Source: Strongylocentrotus purpuratus (taxonomy: Eukaryota; Echinodermata; Echinoidea; Camarodonta; Strongylocentrotidae). From it: DNA of 64,000 nt. The translations under genes and the position numbers were made by a program. Where the stretch lies: assembly GCF_000002235.5 (NCBI RefSeq), contig NW_022145604.1:5298077-5362076 (forward strand). The letters are read 5' to 3'. The stretch's first letter is position 1. Each line of letters starts with the position of its first letter. The notes under the pieces were generated by a model. That model saw only the letters and a program-made list of their open reading frames with translations. It was not told the origin of the DNA and did no database searches. This document shows, piece after piece, positions 34,163 to 45,900 of the stretch.

Positions 34163-35810
34163 CTAATTTCCACATCCATAAGGATCGCAGATCTTTTCTC
34201 CTCCAAGAGTGATGCAAAAGCAATCTTCAAACCGTTTAGCTGAAGAAAAACACAAAAGAGAAGCGAAGGTTAACTATACATGAGACTATAAAAACAGATT
34301 ACGGGTTTAATTTTCGCAGCAGATTCAAGATGTCAATGTTAAACTTTAAAGTCTTTAAGTATACCGTACATACAAATGTAGTACAGGCAGTGGATGTGTG
34401 TATTACACTGTTGCCCATAAATTTGGAATAATTTTGTTTTACCTCTTTTCATGAAAAGTTTGTAACAATATGATGTATTCTTGAAAGATAAAATGTATAT
34501 CCTCTCAGAATATTATTAAATCAATCTGAAGAGTCAGAGAGACTGATCAATATGTAAACTTATAAATAATTGAGTATATTGTCATGATCAGTTCGTGAAA
34601 AGAGTAACTTAAGAAAACGTTATTCCAAATGTATGGGCAATAGCCTAGTGCATCATTAAAATTGATTAGAGGAACACGGTCTAACGAAATGCATTGAGAA
34701 AATAGTAGAAAAATCAATTCACATGGGATACACACAAATCATGGTTTAAATTTCACAAGCGCTTTCGATTTATTCTCATTTGGACTTAGGTGAAGTGACA
34801 CCGCGCTTACAACTTCACGAGAATAAATCCTAAACGTTTGTGAAGAACAATCCATGCTTTTATATGTCCTACTCAGAGTACTCTCACAACTATTTTTCCG
34901 GTGGAGATGTGTAATGAAGTTTATTCATGGCAATTCGATTTTTTCAGATCTGAAACTTAATTCTTCAGTCAAAGCAATAAAAGGTTTCTCCGATTCATCA
35001 AATCTCTCTTAACTCACAAACAAAAAACTAATTCTCTAAATGTCTGTTTCCATTCGGACCAATAGTAAAGGTGACGTAGTATAGTGGTTCATTAAATTGA
35101 ATCTCAATCTAAGGTTCGAGGGTTCGAATCACAACCTAGTCCAGAATCTGGCCCTTTTAATTTTGTTAATAATCTCCGCCACCGCGTTTATAATTCCGAA
35201 GCTTCATTTACGAAATCCTACTCTCTAAAAAAAATCGAGTGATCACGGACGTCACTCCTCTGGAGAGTGAAAATGTAGTGAAAATAGAGTGAACATTCAC
35301 TCTTTTCTTCTTAGAGAGCACTCTAAAATTTTCACTCCTAAACAAGTGATCACGGACGTCACTCCCAAGAAAGTGAAAATAGAGTGAAAATTCACTCTTC
35401 TTTTTTAAGAGAGTATATAACCTCATATCATTTTTTTCGGAATTACAAAGCTTCGGAATAATATGAACCCTCCTTCAGTATTAAAATCATGAACATTCGC
35501 ATACACGATACTTTCGGAGTAATGCAACAAACGTTCGAAAGTTTATCTCATTTTCGGAATGATCAACATGGCGGAATTACAAAAATTCAGGCAAACGAAC
35601 CTTCACAAAACAGGGTCCCATATGTATATTATTAGAGAGAATAATGCATACAAAGCAAATTAAGCTGCTGTCTAAAGTACCTTCTTTAAAGATGTTTCTA
35701 GTTTGCCCAGAAACTTCCATTCCACCGAAGAGCGCATCTTCGCCTCGAGGAGGAGCGGCGACGACGAAGCCGACTACAAGCAGGAACATCATGAACATTC
35801 GCAGAGCCAT
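34163..35810 (-). CDS. Secreted cysteine-rich peptide precursor, 68 aa, two coding exons, family unknown
   Basis: Exon 1 is 35681-35810 and exon 2 is 34163-34239, read leftward. A pyrimidine-rich acceptor (CTTGTGTTCTACTTTAG) ends one base before the ATG. Exon 1 leaves one base and exon 2 begins two bases into a codon, so they join in frame. Residues 1-19 are a strong signal peptide (MALRMFMMFLLVVGFVVAA). A propeptide of about 25 residues ends in Lys-Arg (45-46). The last 22 residues, from FEDCFC to CDPYGCGN, have four cysteines spaced C-x1-C-x8-C-x4-C, fitting two disulfides. A poly(A) signal lies 88 bases downstream. The layout is that of a secreted peptide hormone or defence peptide, but I recognise no family. 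The exon 1 donor (GAAG|GTACTT) is weak, and the second exon is open in one other frame, so transcripts are needed. Confidence 0.55.
34735..34858. repeat. Small inverted repeat in the peptide-gene intron
   Basis: TTCACAAGCGCTTTCGATTT near the left and AAATCCTAAACGTTTGTGAA near the right pair imperfectly, with ATTCTC/GAGAAT inside. Confidence 0.55.
35063..35136 (+). mobile_element. Degenerate tRNA-like SINE head
   Basis: TAGTATAGTGGTTCATTAAA resembles an A box and GGTTCGAATC matches a B box, about 30 bases apart. No body or tail is recognisable, because an AGTCCAGAATCTGG MITE end follows. Confidence 0.4.
35184..35460. repeat. Two-unit tandem repeat with nested palindromes in the peptide-gene intron
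   Basis: The phrase AGTGATCACGGACGTCACTC occurs at about 35238 and 35345, each followed by GTGAAAATAGAGTGAAMATTCACTC-type sequence. AATTCCGAAGCTTC at the left and GAAGCTT-like sequence GGAATTACAAAGCTTCGGAA at the right bracket it as inverted ends. It may be a MITE that has duplicated its interior. Confidence 0.6.
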
Positions 35811-35811
35811 T

Positions 35812-37285
35812 CTAAAGTAGAACACAAGAGGCAATGGAGATATGATTTTGGTCTGATTTATCATATCACATTTAGTATAATTATGTTGCCTTTTTTAAAG
35901 TCTAATACATACCGAAATATGCTAATAGTTACTTTTCATCGGATTTTAAAAACTAATTAACGTCTATACTATTATCAAGATATTATAAATATGCAACAAC
36001 GTGTTTTTAACGCAAAAGCAAAGCAAAGCAAAACAAACCATTCATTCATTCATTCGTTACGAGTATACCAAATACTTTGTATATTATGTTTATACATGTT
36101 CTCAATATTTCTTTGTTGCTGTCATGATATCGTTATCATTATTTTATTTTTTAAAACTATGTTTTTCCCTATTGTGTTTAACAGGGCCTCATGGAAAACC
36201 ACCATTATTGGTGATAATGAGTCACCCTGTCTAAATATCAGAAATAAATAAATAAATAAATAAATCATCAGAATACTTGGGGGATGGGCGGGGGGGGGGG
36301 TCAGAACCGTAAATTCAGAAATGCTTGTATAATGGATGATCTTATGATGACAATGGGACTAGTAATGGAGTCACACCTCTCTAAAAAGTCCAACTGACCT
36401 TTTCTGTTCCCCTTCAGTGACCTTTATAGACAGGCTTGACTGTAGTAGTATTTAGTAGTAATATTAGTAAAGTTTTAGGAGAAGAACTAGAGGTAGGTGT
36501 AGTGGAACCAGCAGTATTCGTAATACTAGTCATAAGGAATGATCGTCATAATGATAAAATTAATAATAGTCGTAACGATAATACTGATGAAAATATCAAT
36601 AATGATAATGTTTTTTAAAATAATGATTATAAATATAACAACACAACCAAAACAATTATAATAATAATGATAATAATTAATAGTCGTAATAATCAGCATC
36701 ATCATCATCATCGTCATCAGCATTATCTTCTTTATCGTAATCATATCAATATCAAATAAAACAATTTATAACTCCTACATACCATTCCAACTTGAGTATA
36801 CACATTTCATGGAGGCCGAAAGTACGAAAATCTTACCTTGAATATTGTACTGTTTCCCAGCCGAAAATTTACTTCAGGTGGTCAGTTCGTGGACGTGCTG
36901 GTTTTATTCGAATGGTCAGTTTGCCCCAAAGTACTCAAATTTATAGATATTTCGTCTATAATGATTTAATTATGACCGTGTCCGCTTCACTGCAATGGCC
37001 TCATTGGGCAGTGTTGGGCATTCAACTAAATCGTAATTGGATGTGACGGAACAAGACCAGTGAGTTGGGTCAAATTTTTGTATAAAAAAAAGGGCGGAGG
37101 CGCAATTCAAAAAATCATCTCTTGACAATCGAAAATCAAACATCATACAATTATTATCTGACTGAAGAATGCCAGATTCGATTTTAAAGAGGAAATGAGC
37201 TGTTTGAAGTCATCAAGTGAAGGGAGGTTGGAGGCCCTATATTTCACTTTGTATGCTACCTTTACCCCCCCCCCCCCTCCTTAGT

Positions 37286-37318
<33 letters not shown>

Positions 37319-37759
37319 TTCTCACTCTGTCCCATGCCCCAACGCCCGCAGCTGCCATAGTGGTCATAATTATGAACATAATTAAAAAGTAAAGACAAAA
37401 CTAAACTAAGAATATCGCCGAGTTGGCAGACCAATACAAAATAGATGGTGAGTACTTTCCCAGATGTTTAAGGGTCAAGAAAGTCAAAAAAATATAAACT
37501 TAATTAAAAGTTTATTTGTGGTACAATTTGGAGAATATCTTTATATTGACCAATACAGGATAAAAGTCAAGGTAAATTGCCATGTTTTTAGTTCATTAGC
37601 CATTTTGTCCAATTTCCTTTCATCCAATAATTATTTCATCCAAATGCCAATTATAACCTATGATCAGTTCGTTCGAAATCACCAGACCATTGAGGCTACC
37701 ACTATCTTTGCCTATTTTAGGCCTATCCAGTTTTTCCACACAATTTTTGTATACATTAT
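35812..37759. other. intergenic, repeats only
   Basis: LINE-type 3' tail at 36181-36262 (CACCATTATTGGTGATAATG, GTCACCCTGTCTAAAT, then (AAAT)n). End fragment of the CAGTCAAACCTG MITE at about 36381-36441. An ATC-rich tract lies near 36692-36720, a C run at 37265 and (CT)n at about 37285-37311. No exon is supported; a 5' UTR exon of the peptide gene may lie here. Confidence 0.5.
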
Positions 37760-37938
37760 GGCCCGAATTCACAAAGCAAGGTTTGAGCTCAGAACAAGGT
37801 TTGAGCTCAAACCTCCTTTTGTTTCGCCAAACCTCCTTTTGTTCTTTACAAACCAGGTTTGTAAAAAACGCGTAAAACGCGTCATATGACGTACGAAAAC
37901 CAAGGTTTGTCGACAAACCTCCTTTGTGAATTCGGGCC
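37760..37938. mobile_element. 179-bp MITE, TIR GGCCCGAATTCACAAAG
   Basis: The ends GGCCCGAATTCACAAAG and CTTTGTGAATTCGGGCC are perfect 17-bp inverted copies. The interior repeats CAAGGTTTGAGCTC and AAACCTCCTTTTGTT. Confidence 0.88.
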
Positions 37939-38195
37939 TTTGGGTTTGGACGAATTGGCATTATAGACCACAAGCCATAAACCTGATTGAAGGTTGATTG
38001 CATTCCTTTCTTTGTTCGTTCTTTAGCCCTTCGGAGCGTCGGTCAGTATAATAGCATCCTGGCATGACGATGTGCGGCGCTGATCCATGCCACTGATTAA
38101 TAATGATCCAGAGTTTGTGTTTATAAAAAGATTTGAAAGCATAGTTTTTTCAATTCGTTCGTTTTTTTATAGCCACGGTTTTTTTTGGGCACGTA

Positions 38196-40627
38196 CACTG
38201 GCGTCCCTGAGGGGGGGGGCAAGGGGGCAGAGTGCCCCCCTGACGGGCCCCAGGGGGAGGAGGAAAAGGGGGAAGGGGAAAGGAAAAAAAAGGAGAAAGA
38301 GAAAAAAGGGGAAAGAAAAGAAAAGAAAGGAAAGGAAGGAAAGAGAAAAAAGGAAAAGGGGAGAGAAAAAAAAAGAAAGATAAAAAGGAAAATGAAAAAA
38401 AAGAAAGAAGAGAAAAATAAGAAAGAGGGACAAGGAAAGGAAAGTAAAAAATGGGGAAATTATTTTTAAAAAAGACCATGGCCGTACGCACCGGGGGGGG
38501 GGGAAGTTGACCCCAGATATTTATTTTATATACCAAATCCTTCAATTCTACTTTTGAAAAATGCAAAAGTACCCTCATGACCAGTTTGGTCGCTCGAACT
38601 CCCTTCACTCCTTTTGCTTTTGAGTTTCTTCAAAAACTTTTCATGCACCTTTACCCCTCCCCCATCAGAAAAATATTCCGCATACGGCAAAAAAAAAGAC
38701 AAATGAAAATAGGAAAATATAAGTGATATAACAAATTCGACACTCTTCGCTGGCGCGAGCTGCTTGCTAGCCTATTTTGTATTAATTGTTTTCACTTGCT
38801 GAAAAAAAGAAAAGGATTAGCACTGCCTAGAATACAATTGTGTCTGCCCCGACTGGCCCCGACCTGCAACCATGGCAACCATAACACCCAGTTTATGTAC
38901 CAAATGTTACTAAAAGAGACTAATTCATTTTTTCTCGCTCGCTCGCGAATAAATGAAATAGACATTGCTTTGAAAGCAATTGTGCCCACCCTTGACCTGC
39001 AACAATATCATTAAAAATGGAAGTGTTTTTCGCCCTCTCGCCCAAAAGGAATTGATATCCTGCTAAACGCGATTGCGCCCATCCTGACCTGCACCAATAA
39101 AAACAAGTTTACGTATTAATTTCTATTAAAAGAGAATTGATTTTTTTTTGCATCGCTATGATCGCTTACCAAAATGGAATTGACATTCCTAACAAAATAT
39201 GTGCGCTCCCTTGCCTGCAACGAAAATCCCAGTAAATAAGTACCGAACGTTATTTTGAGAGATATTGTTTCCTCGCTCGCCAGAATTGATGAATTGATTG
39301 ATTTTAGTGATTGAAATATGAGTTGATTTGTTTTTTGTTTTACCCTCTCTTTGCTACGCTGTCTTTACAATTAACATCGCTAACAAACATGCTCACCCCA
39401 ACCTACAACAAATTACCAGTTGATAATAATGTACCAGACGTTGATCAAAGAAAATTTGGTTTGCTCGCTAGCTACGCTCCCTCGCCAATATGGAATTAAC
39501 ATCACCTTAAACATGATTGTGTAAGCCCCGACCTGCAACAAAAAACCTGAAAATTATGCACCAATCATCATTAATTTTGTTTTGCCTGCCCACCAAAATG
39601 GGATTGACATTGGCTTAAACACGATTGTACCCACCTCCGACCTGCAACAATGACACAAAGTTTATGTACCAATTCCTTGCGGACAATTGAACCAAGTTAA
39701 ATTGGCAATATTATTATATATTAAAAAAAAGAAGCGATTTTTTATTCTTGCTCGCTACGCTCGCTCGCCAAAATGAAATTAACATCGCTAACGTGCCCGC
39801 CCTAACCTGCAACAACATCACTAGTTAATAATTATGTACCAAACATTATTCAAAGAAGTTTTGGTGTGCTCGCTCGCCAAAACGGAATTAACATCACCTT
39901 AGACATGATTGTGAAAGCCCTGACCTGCAACAAAAAAAACCTGAAATTTATGAACCAATTATCATTACAAAAATTTTGCTCGCTCGCTACGCTCGCTCGC
40001 CAAAATAGAAATAACATCGCTTTAAATAATCATGTCCCTGACATGGATCAATGAAATCAAGTTAATGTACCATGTTCTCATCGTAGAGAAGTGATTTTTT
40101 TTCGCTCGCTAGCTTGTGGAATTATGTGCCCACCACTGACCTGCTACATTAACAAGAGAAATGTAGGGGGGGGGGGTTGCCTGCCCGCCAAAATGGGATT
40201 GAAATTGCCTTACACACGGTTGTGTCCGCCCCGACCTGCAACAATGAAACAAGTTTTAAATAGCAATTCATTAAGAGAAAGGTGTATTTTCGCTCGCTAG
40301 CTAAAATGGGTATCAAATCACCCTTGTTCCCGCACCCGGCATGGGACAATTGGACCAAGTTTAAGTGGCAAATATTAAAAAAGAAGGGATTTTTTTTCTT
40401 GCTCGCTACGCTCGCTTGCAAACATGAACTTAACGTGGCTAACAAATGAGTGTGCCCACCCCCGACTTGCAACAATACCGGTTTATATACCAAACGTTAC
40501 TTAAATATATTTTTTTGCCCGCTCGCTCGCCAGAAGTGAAAATTAGCAACGCCTTTATTGTTTTGTTTCGATCGCTTGCCCCCCCCCCCCCCCCCCCCCC
40601 TGACGGAGTACCCCAGGTACGCCACTG
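38196..40627. mobile_element. hAT-like non-autonomous DNA transposon 3, filled with a tandem array
   Basis: The ends CACTGGCGTCCCTGA and, inverted, CAGTGGCGTACCTGG are flanked by a perfect 8-bp direct repeat GGCACGTA (38188-38195 and 40628-40635). A G-rich subterminal block with GGGGGCAGAGTGCCCCCC resembles that of element 2. Next come about 200 bp of polypurine (38255-38460), a decayed region, a long tandem array and a C run of about 32. No transposase frame is present. Confidence 0.8.
38760..40575. repeat. Tandem array D inside hAT-like element 3, about 115-bp unit, some 14-15 copies
   Basis: A typical unit holds CGCTCGCTCGCCAAAATGGA, ATTRACATCGCTTTAAACA, GATTGTGCCCRCCCCGACC, TGCAACAA, then AATTATGTACCAAWYATTA and an AAGTGATTTTTT spacer. 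Several units have CTCGCTACGCTCGCTCGCC, close to the CGCTCGCTTCGCTCGCTCG motif of element 2. Units differ by 10-30 percent by eye, so this array looks older than array A. Confidence 0.85.
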
Positions 40628-41090
40628 GGCACGTACTGCATGGATTCATAAACTAGTCACATGACTATATTGAATGAAATGCGAGATAAATATTGAGACC
40701 ATATCGAGTGGGCGGGGCCGGGTCAGATGGAAAAAAAAATACATCTACGAAATTGGAGTTCATTACGTCTTTTGTTCTATGCAAACAGACGGTGATTTCG
40801 AAGTCGTGAAACAGAAAAATTTGTTACAACTTCTGATCGAAGTAGGTCTAGATCTAGATGTAATATACAGATTTATCCGGGGACTTAGCTCGGAGCTGAG
40901 CAGTTTAAGAAGAAGAACAAAAATGGGAGTTCACCTTTCATTTTGTTCTCTCTCTTATTAAAGATATATTTATATCGCCACTTATTTTCCGCGGCACTGT
41001 TTTATAAATCAGAGATTTAAAAAAGATCGTTCGTGAAAACATCAACAGCTGTTCGTTCCAGTTCGTATGCCACGCCCACAAAATACATTA

Positions 41091-41098
41091 TCACGTGA
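41091..41098. promoter_or_regulatory. CLEAR-like E-box upstream of GLB1
   Basis: TCACGTGA, the palindromic core of the CLEAR consensus GTCACGTGAC bound by TFEB/MITF-type factors at lysosomal genes, lies 77 bases before the GLB1 ATG (wider context TATCACGTGACA). A weaker E-box CATGTG follows at 41104-41109. The position fits a proximal promoter or 5' UTR; the transcription start is not known. Confidence 0.6.
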
Positions 41099-41175
41099 CA
41101 AATCATGTGAGCAGCGAATTAACTTTCAGCTCGATCGTTGTTTGATAATAAAAACTGAGAAAGCTGAAAAGCAAA

Positions 41176-42893
41176 ATGGGAAGATTACGTTCTTATGTCT
41201 CAAAGTTACTAATTTGCATGGCGGTATTGGCTGTGAAACAGGTAAGCTCTTTGTGCATTTTTTAATATACATGAACAAGATATTTTGTGTCGAAGCAGAA
41301 GATAGCGATGTCGAGCAAAATGCCCCAAAGAAACTGAAGCCGCTTCTCCCATGTCTTTGTCCATGTCGACGGCAAGCCTCACCGCCCGGCCCCCGTTACG
41401 GCGGCGAAGGCAGCGTGACGTGTGCGATAGGTACACTTACCGGCTTTCCGAGGCGGAGTGATTGTGATCGCTTCATGTTCTGTCACTGTCACTCTTACAA
41501 ATGTAGTAGATCTATATCTTAGAGGTGCTAAATTAAAGTAGGGACATCATTCACACAATATAACAAACAAATAAATAGATTTGAACATGTGATGACAAGA
41601 AGATAAACTGATCAAGATTGTTTTTACTTTTTGATAAACAGTAGGGGCGCTGGTCCGAGAATAAGGATCGTCTTCATAAACTAAGATAGTCTTTGTAAAC
41701 GCTGACCAATGCGTCCTCTAAAACAAGGATTGTCTGCAAAAAGGCAGATGTTCCATATTTTTGATCGGCACATTGGCGATGCAAAAAACGGATTCCGGGA
41801 TGATTTTCTTGATGCATTTTACACTGACTTTGTACAGAGACCTTCACATGCATGTAAATTAGCAATAAATCTTGGGAAGACGGACAACCCATAAAAGTAG
41901 ATGGTCAACTAGGGTTATTTTCCCCTGGGGAATCCAAATTTGGCATTGCCAGCGGGCGGTTCGGTAACCCGAAACCCGCAGAGCGCCGATGAAAAAAAAC
42001 GTCCGCGAAAATGCAGAAGATCCTTGTTTATGAGGACGTATTTTGTCCGCGTTTATGAGGATATCCTCGTTTATGAGGACGATCCTCATTCTCGGACCAG
42101 TGCCCCTACTGATAAACACAGTTTTATTTTCCCCTTCATTTCCTTTCCCTCGTTTCTTTTCCTCTCCTTTTTTCTTATTCCTTTTTAAATGAAAGAATTC
42201 CATATTAGCTGATGGTCAGGTCAGTAATATCCTCATCTTTTTGTGTTTAAAATAGACTGCAAAAGTCGGTCTACACTGTATGTATTTTGTCTGGGAATAT
42301 ATATCCTCTGCTGAGCTGAGATTACATTACATACTCTGGACACCAAAAACCCTCTTGAGTTGCAAAAGTCAGAATAATTTATATCATTTCTGATTTGAGT
42401 GTCTTCTTTGATATCTGTCACTTATAATATTGATTTGCTCTGCAAAGTGGTTAAAAATTCAGAGAATGATAAAAAAACAGAGCAACAGAATGTCACATTT
42501 TACTTTATCTCAAAATTAAGATTAGACATAATCTTTCTTATGTCACATTATTTACACACAGGCGCTCCCAGATCGCTCCTTCACCATCGACTACGACAGC
42601 AACACTTTCCTGAAGGATGGCCAGCCGTTTCGCTACGTCTCGGGGAGCTTTCACTACAGCAGGGTTCCAGCATTCTACTGGCAGGACAGACTGGACAAGA
42701 TGAAGATGGCTGGATTGAATGCGGTCCAGACGTAAGGACAAAGCCTTGATAATCAAAGAATCTTTATTTACTTATTCATGTTTTCACCTGGTAGATGGTC
42801 CAGTCTTTTCTTTAAACATTTTAGTTGTTTGTTTATCCATTTGTATAATGGAAGGTAAAGAAATTATATGATAGAGACAAGTCCGACTTGGGT

Positions 42894-42924
<31 letters not shown>

Positions 42925-45900
42925 GCTCCAAAATGGGCTCCATCATAATATGCAAGGAGGTACGGATGCATCATGTAATCTACTCACAAGTCCCGTTTAT
43001 AATTGAAAGTGTATTTAAACTTGCAATATTTCTGTATGGAAGTAACATTTGAACTCATATTTTAAATATATATAAGTGGTATGAAATCTCTAACTTACTA
43101 CTACATGTAGTACAAAGCAAAATGTTTGTTTTTTCATTGGAACACTTTGAGCATTTTGTGAATGCATACTATTTCTGGTTTCTGATGTGGGTTTTTTTCT
43201 TTCTCTTTCTCTGTTTTTCTCTCTTTTCACCTCTAGATATGTGATCTGGAACTTCCATGAGCTCAAGCCTGGAGAGTTTAACTTTGATGGTGATCATGAT
43301 ATCCTCTCGTTTCTCAAGAAGGCCAATGATACAGGTCTAGCCGTCATCCTCAGACCTGGGCCCTACATCTGTGGAGAATGGGACCTGGTATGTAGGAAAG
43401 TAAAATAGAAATCTGGGGGTCGTTTCATGAAACCAATTCCATGACCGTCGTATCTTTGTCCGTGACCTATTTCACCAAACGATGATAAGCAAAAAAAATT
43501 CATTTGCCTTGAGATGGTGTACCTAAAAAGATATGACAGGTTTGGAGTTGCGACAACAAATTGTTGCTGAAGTTGTCGCTCATCTTGGCAAAGACAGATT
43601 TGTGAAACACTTAGTGGACGAGTTAAGCGACAGCGTCGAGATGTTGTTGATCTTGTAGTTATGACGGTTTTGAGAAACGACCCCTGCTGGTTGCTCTTTT
43701 TTATGGGTGCTGCTGTATGTACTTTTGTAACGCAAATCTTGCCTAGCACTTTTTGTCAGTTTCAAAGTATTGTTATTCAATTGCACCAACTCTCATCCTG
43801 AATCTGCCAAATTTTAATCTCCTTATTAACGTATCGGTAATACAATCTCCATCATCAACTTTGGCTGGCAGTTGGTAAGGGGAAATCGCCTACAAAATAA
43901 TAAGGAGATAGCTGTTAAAATATTATCTGCTAGTTTCTGAACTATAACAACAGTTCCATACATTTTCTTTATCAAATCCAGGGCAGAGAAATCTTCACAA
44001 ATAAATTGATCAACTTTTTTTCTCCAAATCGGCAACATCAATTTTTTATATTTCATTTGCTGTTTAAAAAAAATACATCTGAACTCAGACTTGTGGAAGA
44101 AAGGGTGTACAGTACTTTTGTACAAAGATTTTGTCAGGAGGATAGTGTATGGTGAACTGCATTTTTAAAAAAACATTTCTACTTATTTTTTTCCATTTGG
44201 GAACAAGGTGTACAAACCCTGGTTTAATGTTTTGATGTTTATTTTCTTGTTTACAGGGAGGACTTCCTGCATGGCTTCTCAACATTCCTGGCATTGTCCT
44301 TAGATCATCAAATGATTGTGAGTAGAATCCAGCCCTTTTCTATATCTTTAAAAGGCAGTCATCAAGCTGCTCTGTGGAGATGAGATGATGATCCTCTATT
44401 TATTTTGCTGCATTGGGATTTGGCCATTCCACCAAGTCCGATGTCAGGAAAATGTGGGGTAACTTCTGAAAGAATGCCTTTGACTTGACTATCTACCTGA
44501 GGGGCTAAGTAAAAAAAAAAATTGTATGTAAACAAAATAAATGGAAAATTACCTTATTTACAAACTGATTAAAAATGTACTGATTCAGCTGAGTTTTGAC
44601 AGGCTTCTGTTACGCTGTCCAAAACTGATAACGATTTCAAACGGCTGAAAAATATTGTGGTCAGCAAAAAAAAATGTCATATTGAAACTATCAATTGAGT
44701 AGGTCAACTCTTTTCATCAAACAACACTAACAACATCATCATGGAGATTTTCTGTTTGTTTATTCAATGTCACCCCCAAAACGTATAGAAATATGATGGA
44801 TATCAATTTATTTCTTAATTAGGTTCTCCCACTCCCCCCCCCCCCCCCCAGCTGACTCCCCTGCCAAATGTTACTTGATCTGTAACCATGCACATGTTTG
44901 TATGTATCTTTTTTGTAGTATACATGGCTCATGTCACAGAATGGATGAATTTCTTTCTGCCAAAGCTCCGGCCGTACCTTTACGTCAATGGAGGGCCTAT
45001 CATCATGGTCCAGGTAGGTCCTTCTTTGACACCTTAATCAGGGGTCATTTGAGGTCATTGGGTTCTATAGAGTGGTGAAGTGTGATGTCATCAAAAATCT
45101 ATTTTTAGAATTTCTCAATTTTTTCTTCATTTTCCGAAAGAGCATCAAAAATAATGTCCTAATGTCGAAAACTAATGGAATAGTATTGGCTGAGATATGA
45201 CCATCTGAATAAATATATGTCCTATGGGAACTCAGTGTTGTAGTGCTGTGGTTCATAACATTAGGAACCAGAGCACTACAACACTGAGTTATAGGACATA
45301 TATTTATTCAGATGGTCATATCTCAGCCAATACTTAACATATTCAATTGGTTTTCGACATTCAGACATTATTTTTGGAAAATGAAGAAAAAATTGAGAAA
45401 TTCTCAAAAATAGATTTTTATGATGTCACAGCTTCCGTTCTCTATAGGGGCCATTTTAAAGGTGAACTTACATTCTTGCAAGAAACTTATTCCAAGGGGA
45501 TCTCTCGAGTCCAATTTTCAAAGTCTTAGTTCAACCCTAAAAGGAAAAGGAAATAGGTAGGGCTGCTGGGGAATCATCCAATATAATTATAAAGATTTGT
45601 TAGCAGGCATTTGTAACTTTTTTTTTCTTCCAAGTCTTACACATGTGTTTTCACTTAGTTGGGAAAAAGGGGTGCCGCTTTGAAGTCATGTGACCACTTG
45701 TGACCTACTGCTAGCCCCAAAAATGGAGAATTTAAGGATGGCGCATATTCTGCCTGTTTGTTGTGGATAGTTGAACACTGTACATGCAGATGCATTCCCT
45801 AATGGCAACCTATAAGTCAGTGTAAAGACATTAATATTCATTTGCCTCTCTACACCCAGCTGATGTAAACGGTTACCCAGTAAGAAGCTCGGCTAGGGCC

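Noticed and set aside
34163-34239. Alternative frame of the peptide exon 2 (LNGLKIAFASLLEEKRS...)
   Set aside because: It requires a phase-0 upstream exon, whereas exon 1 leaves one base. The phase-matched frame gives the dibasic site and cysteines.
36436-36744. Asn/Asp-rich and Ile/Met-rich open frames
   Set aside because: Low-complexity AT-rich DNA with ATC repeats; no protein-like features.
38760-40575. CRISPR-like array of about 115-bp spaced repeats
   Set aside because: Units are tandem and diverge along their whole length, with no unique spacers, and lie in an animal transposon.
40674-40961. 95-codon open frame upstream of GLB1
   Set aside because: No domain, no splice or promoter context, and a repeated GGAGTTCA...TTTTGTTCT phrase within it. 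Treated as GLB1 upstream DNA.
41067-41522. Open frame starting 109 bases before the GLB1 ATG
   Set aside because: It runs through the GLB1 exon 1 donor into the intron in a different frame from the signal peptide. The ATG at 41176 gives a proper signal peptide and correct phase.
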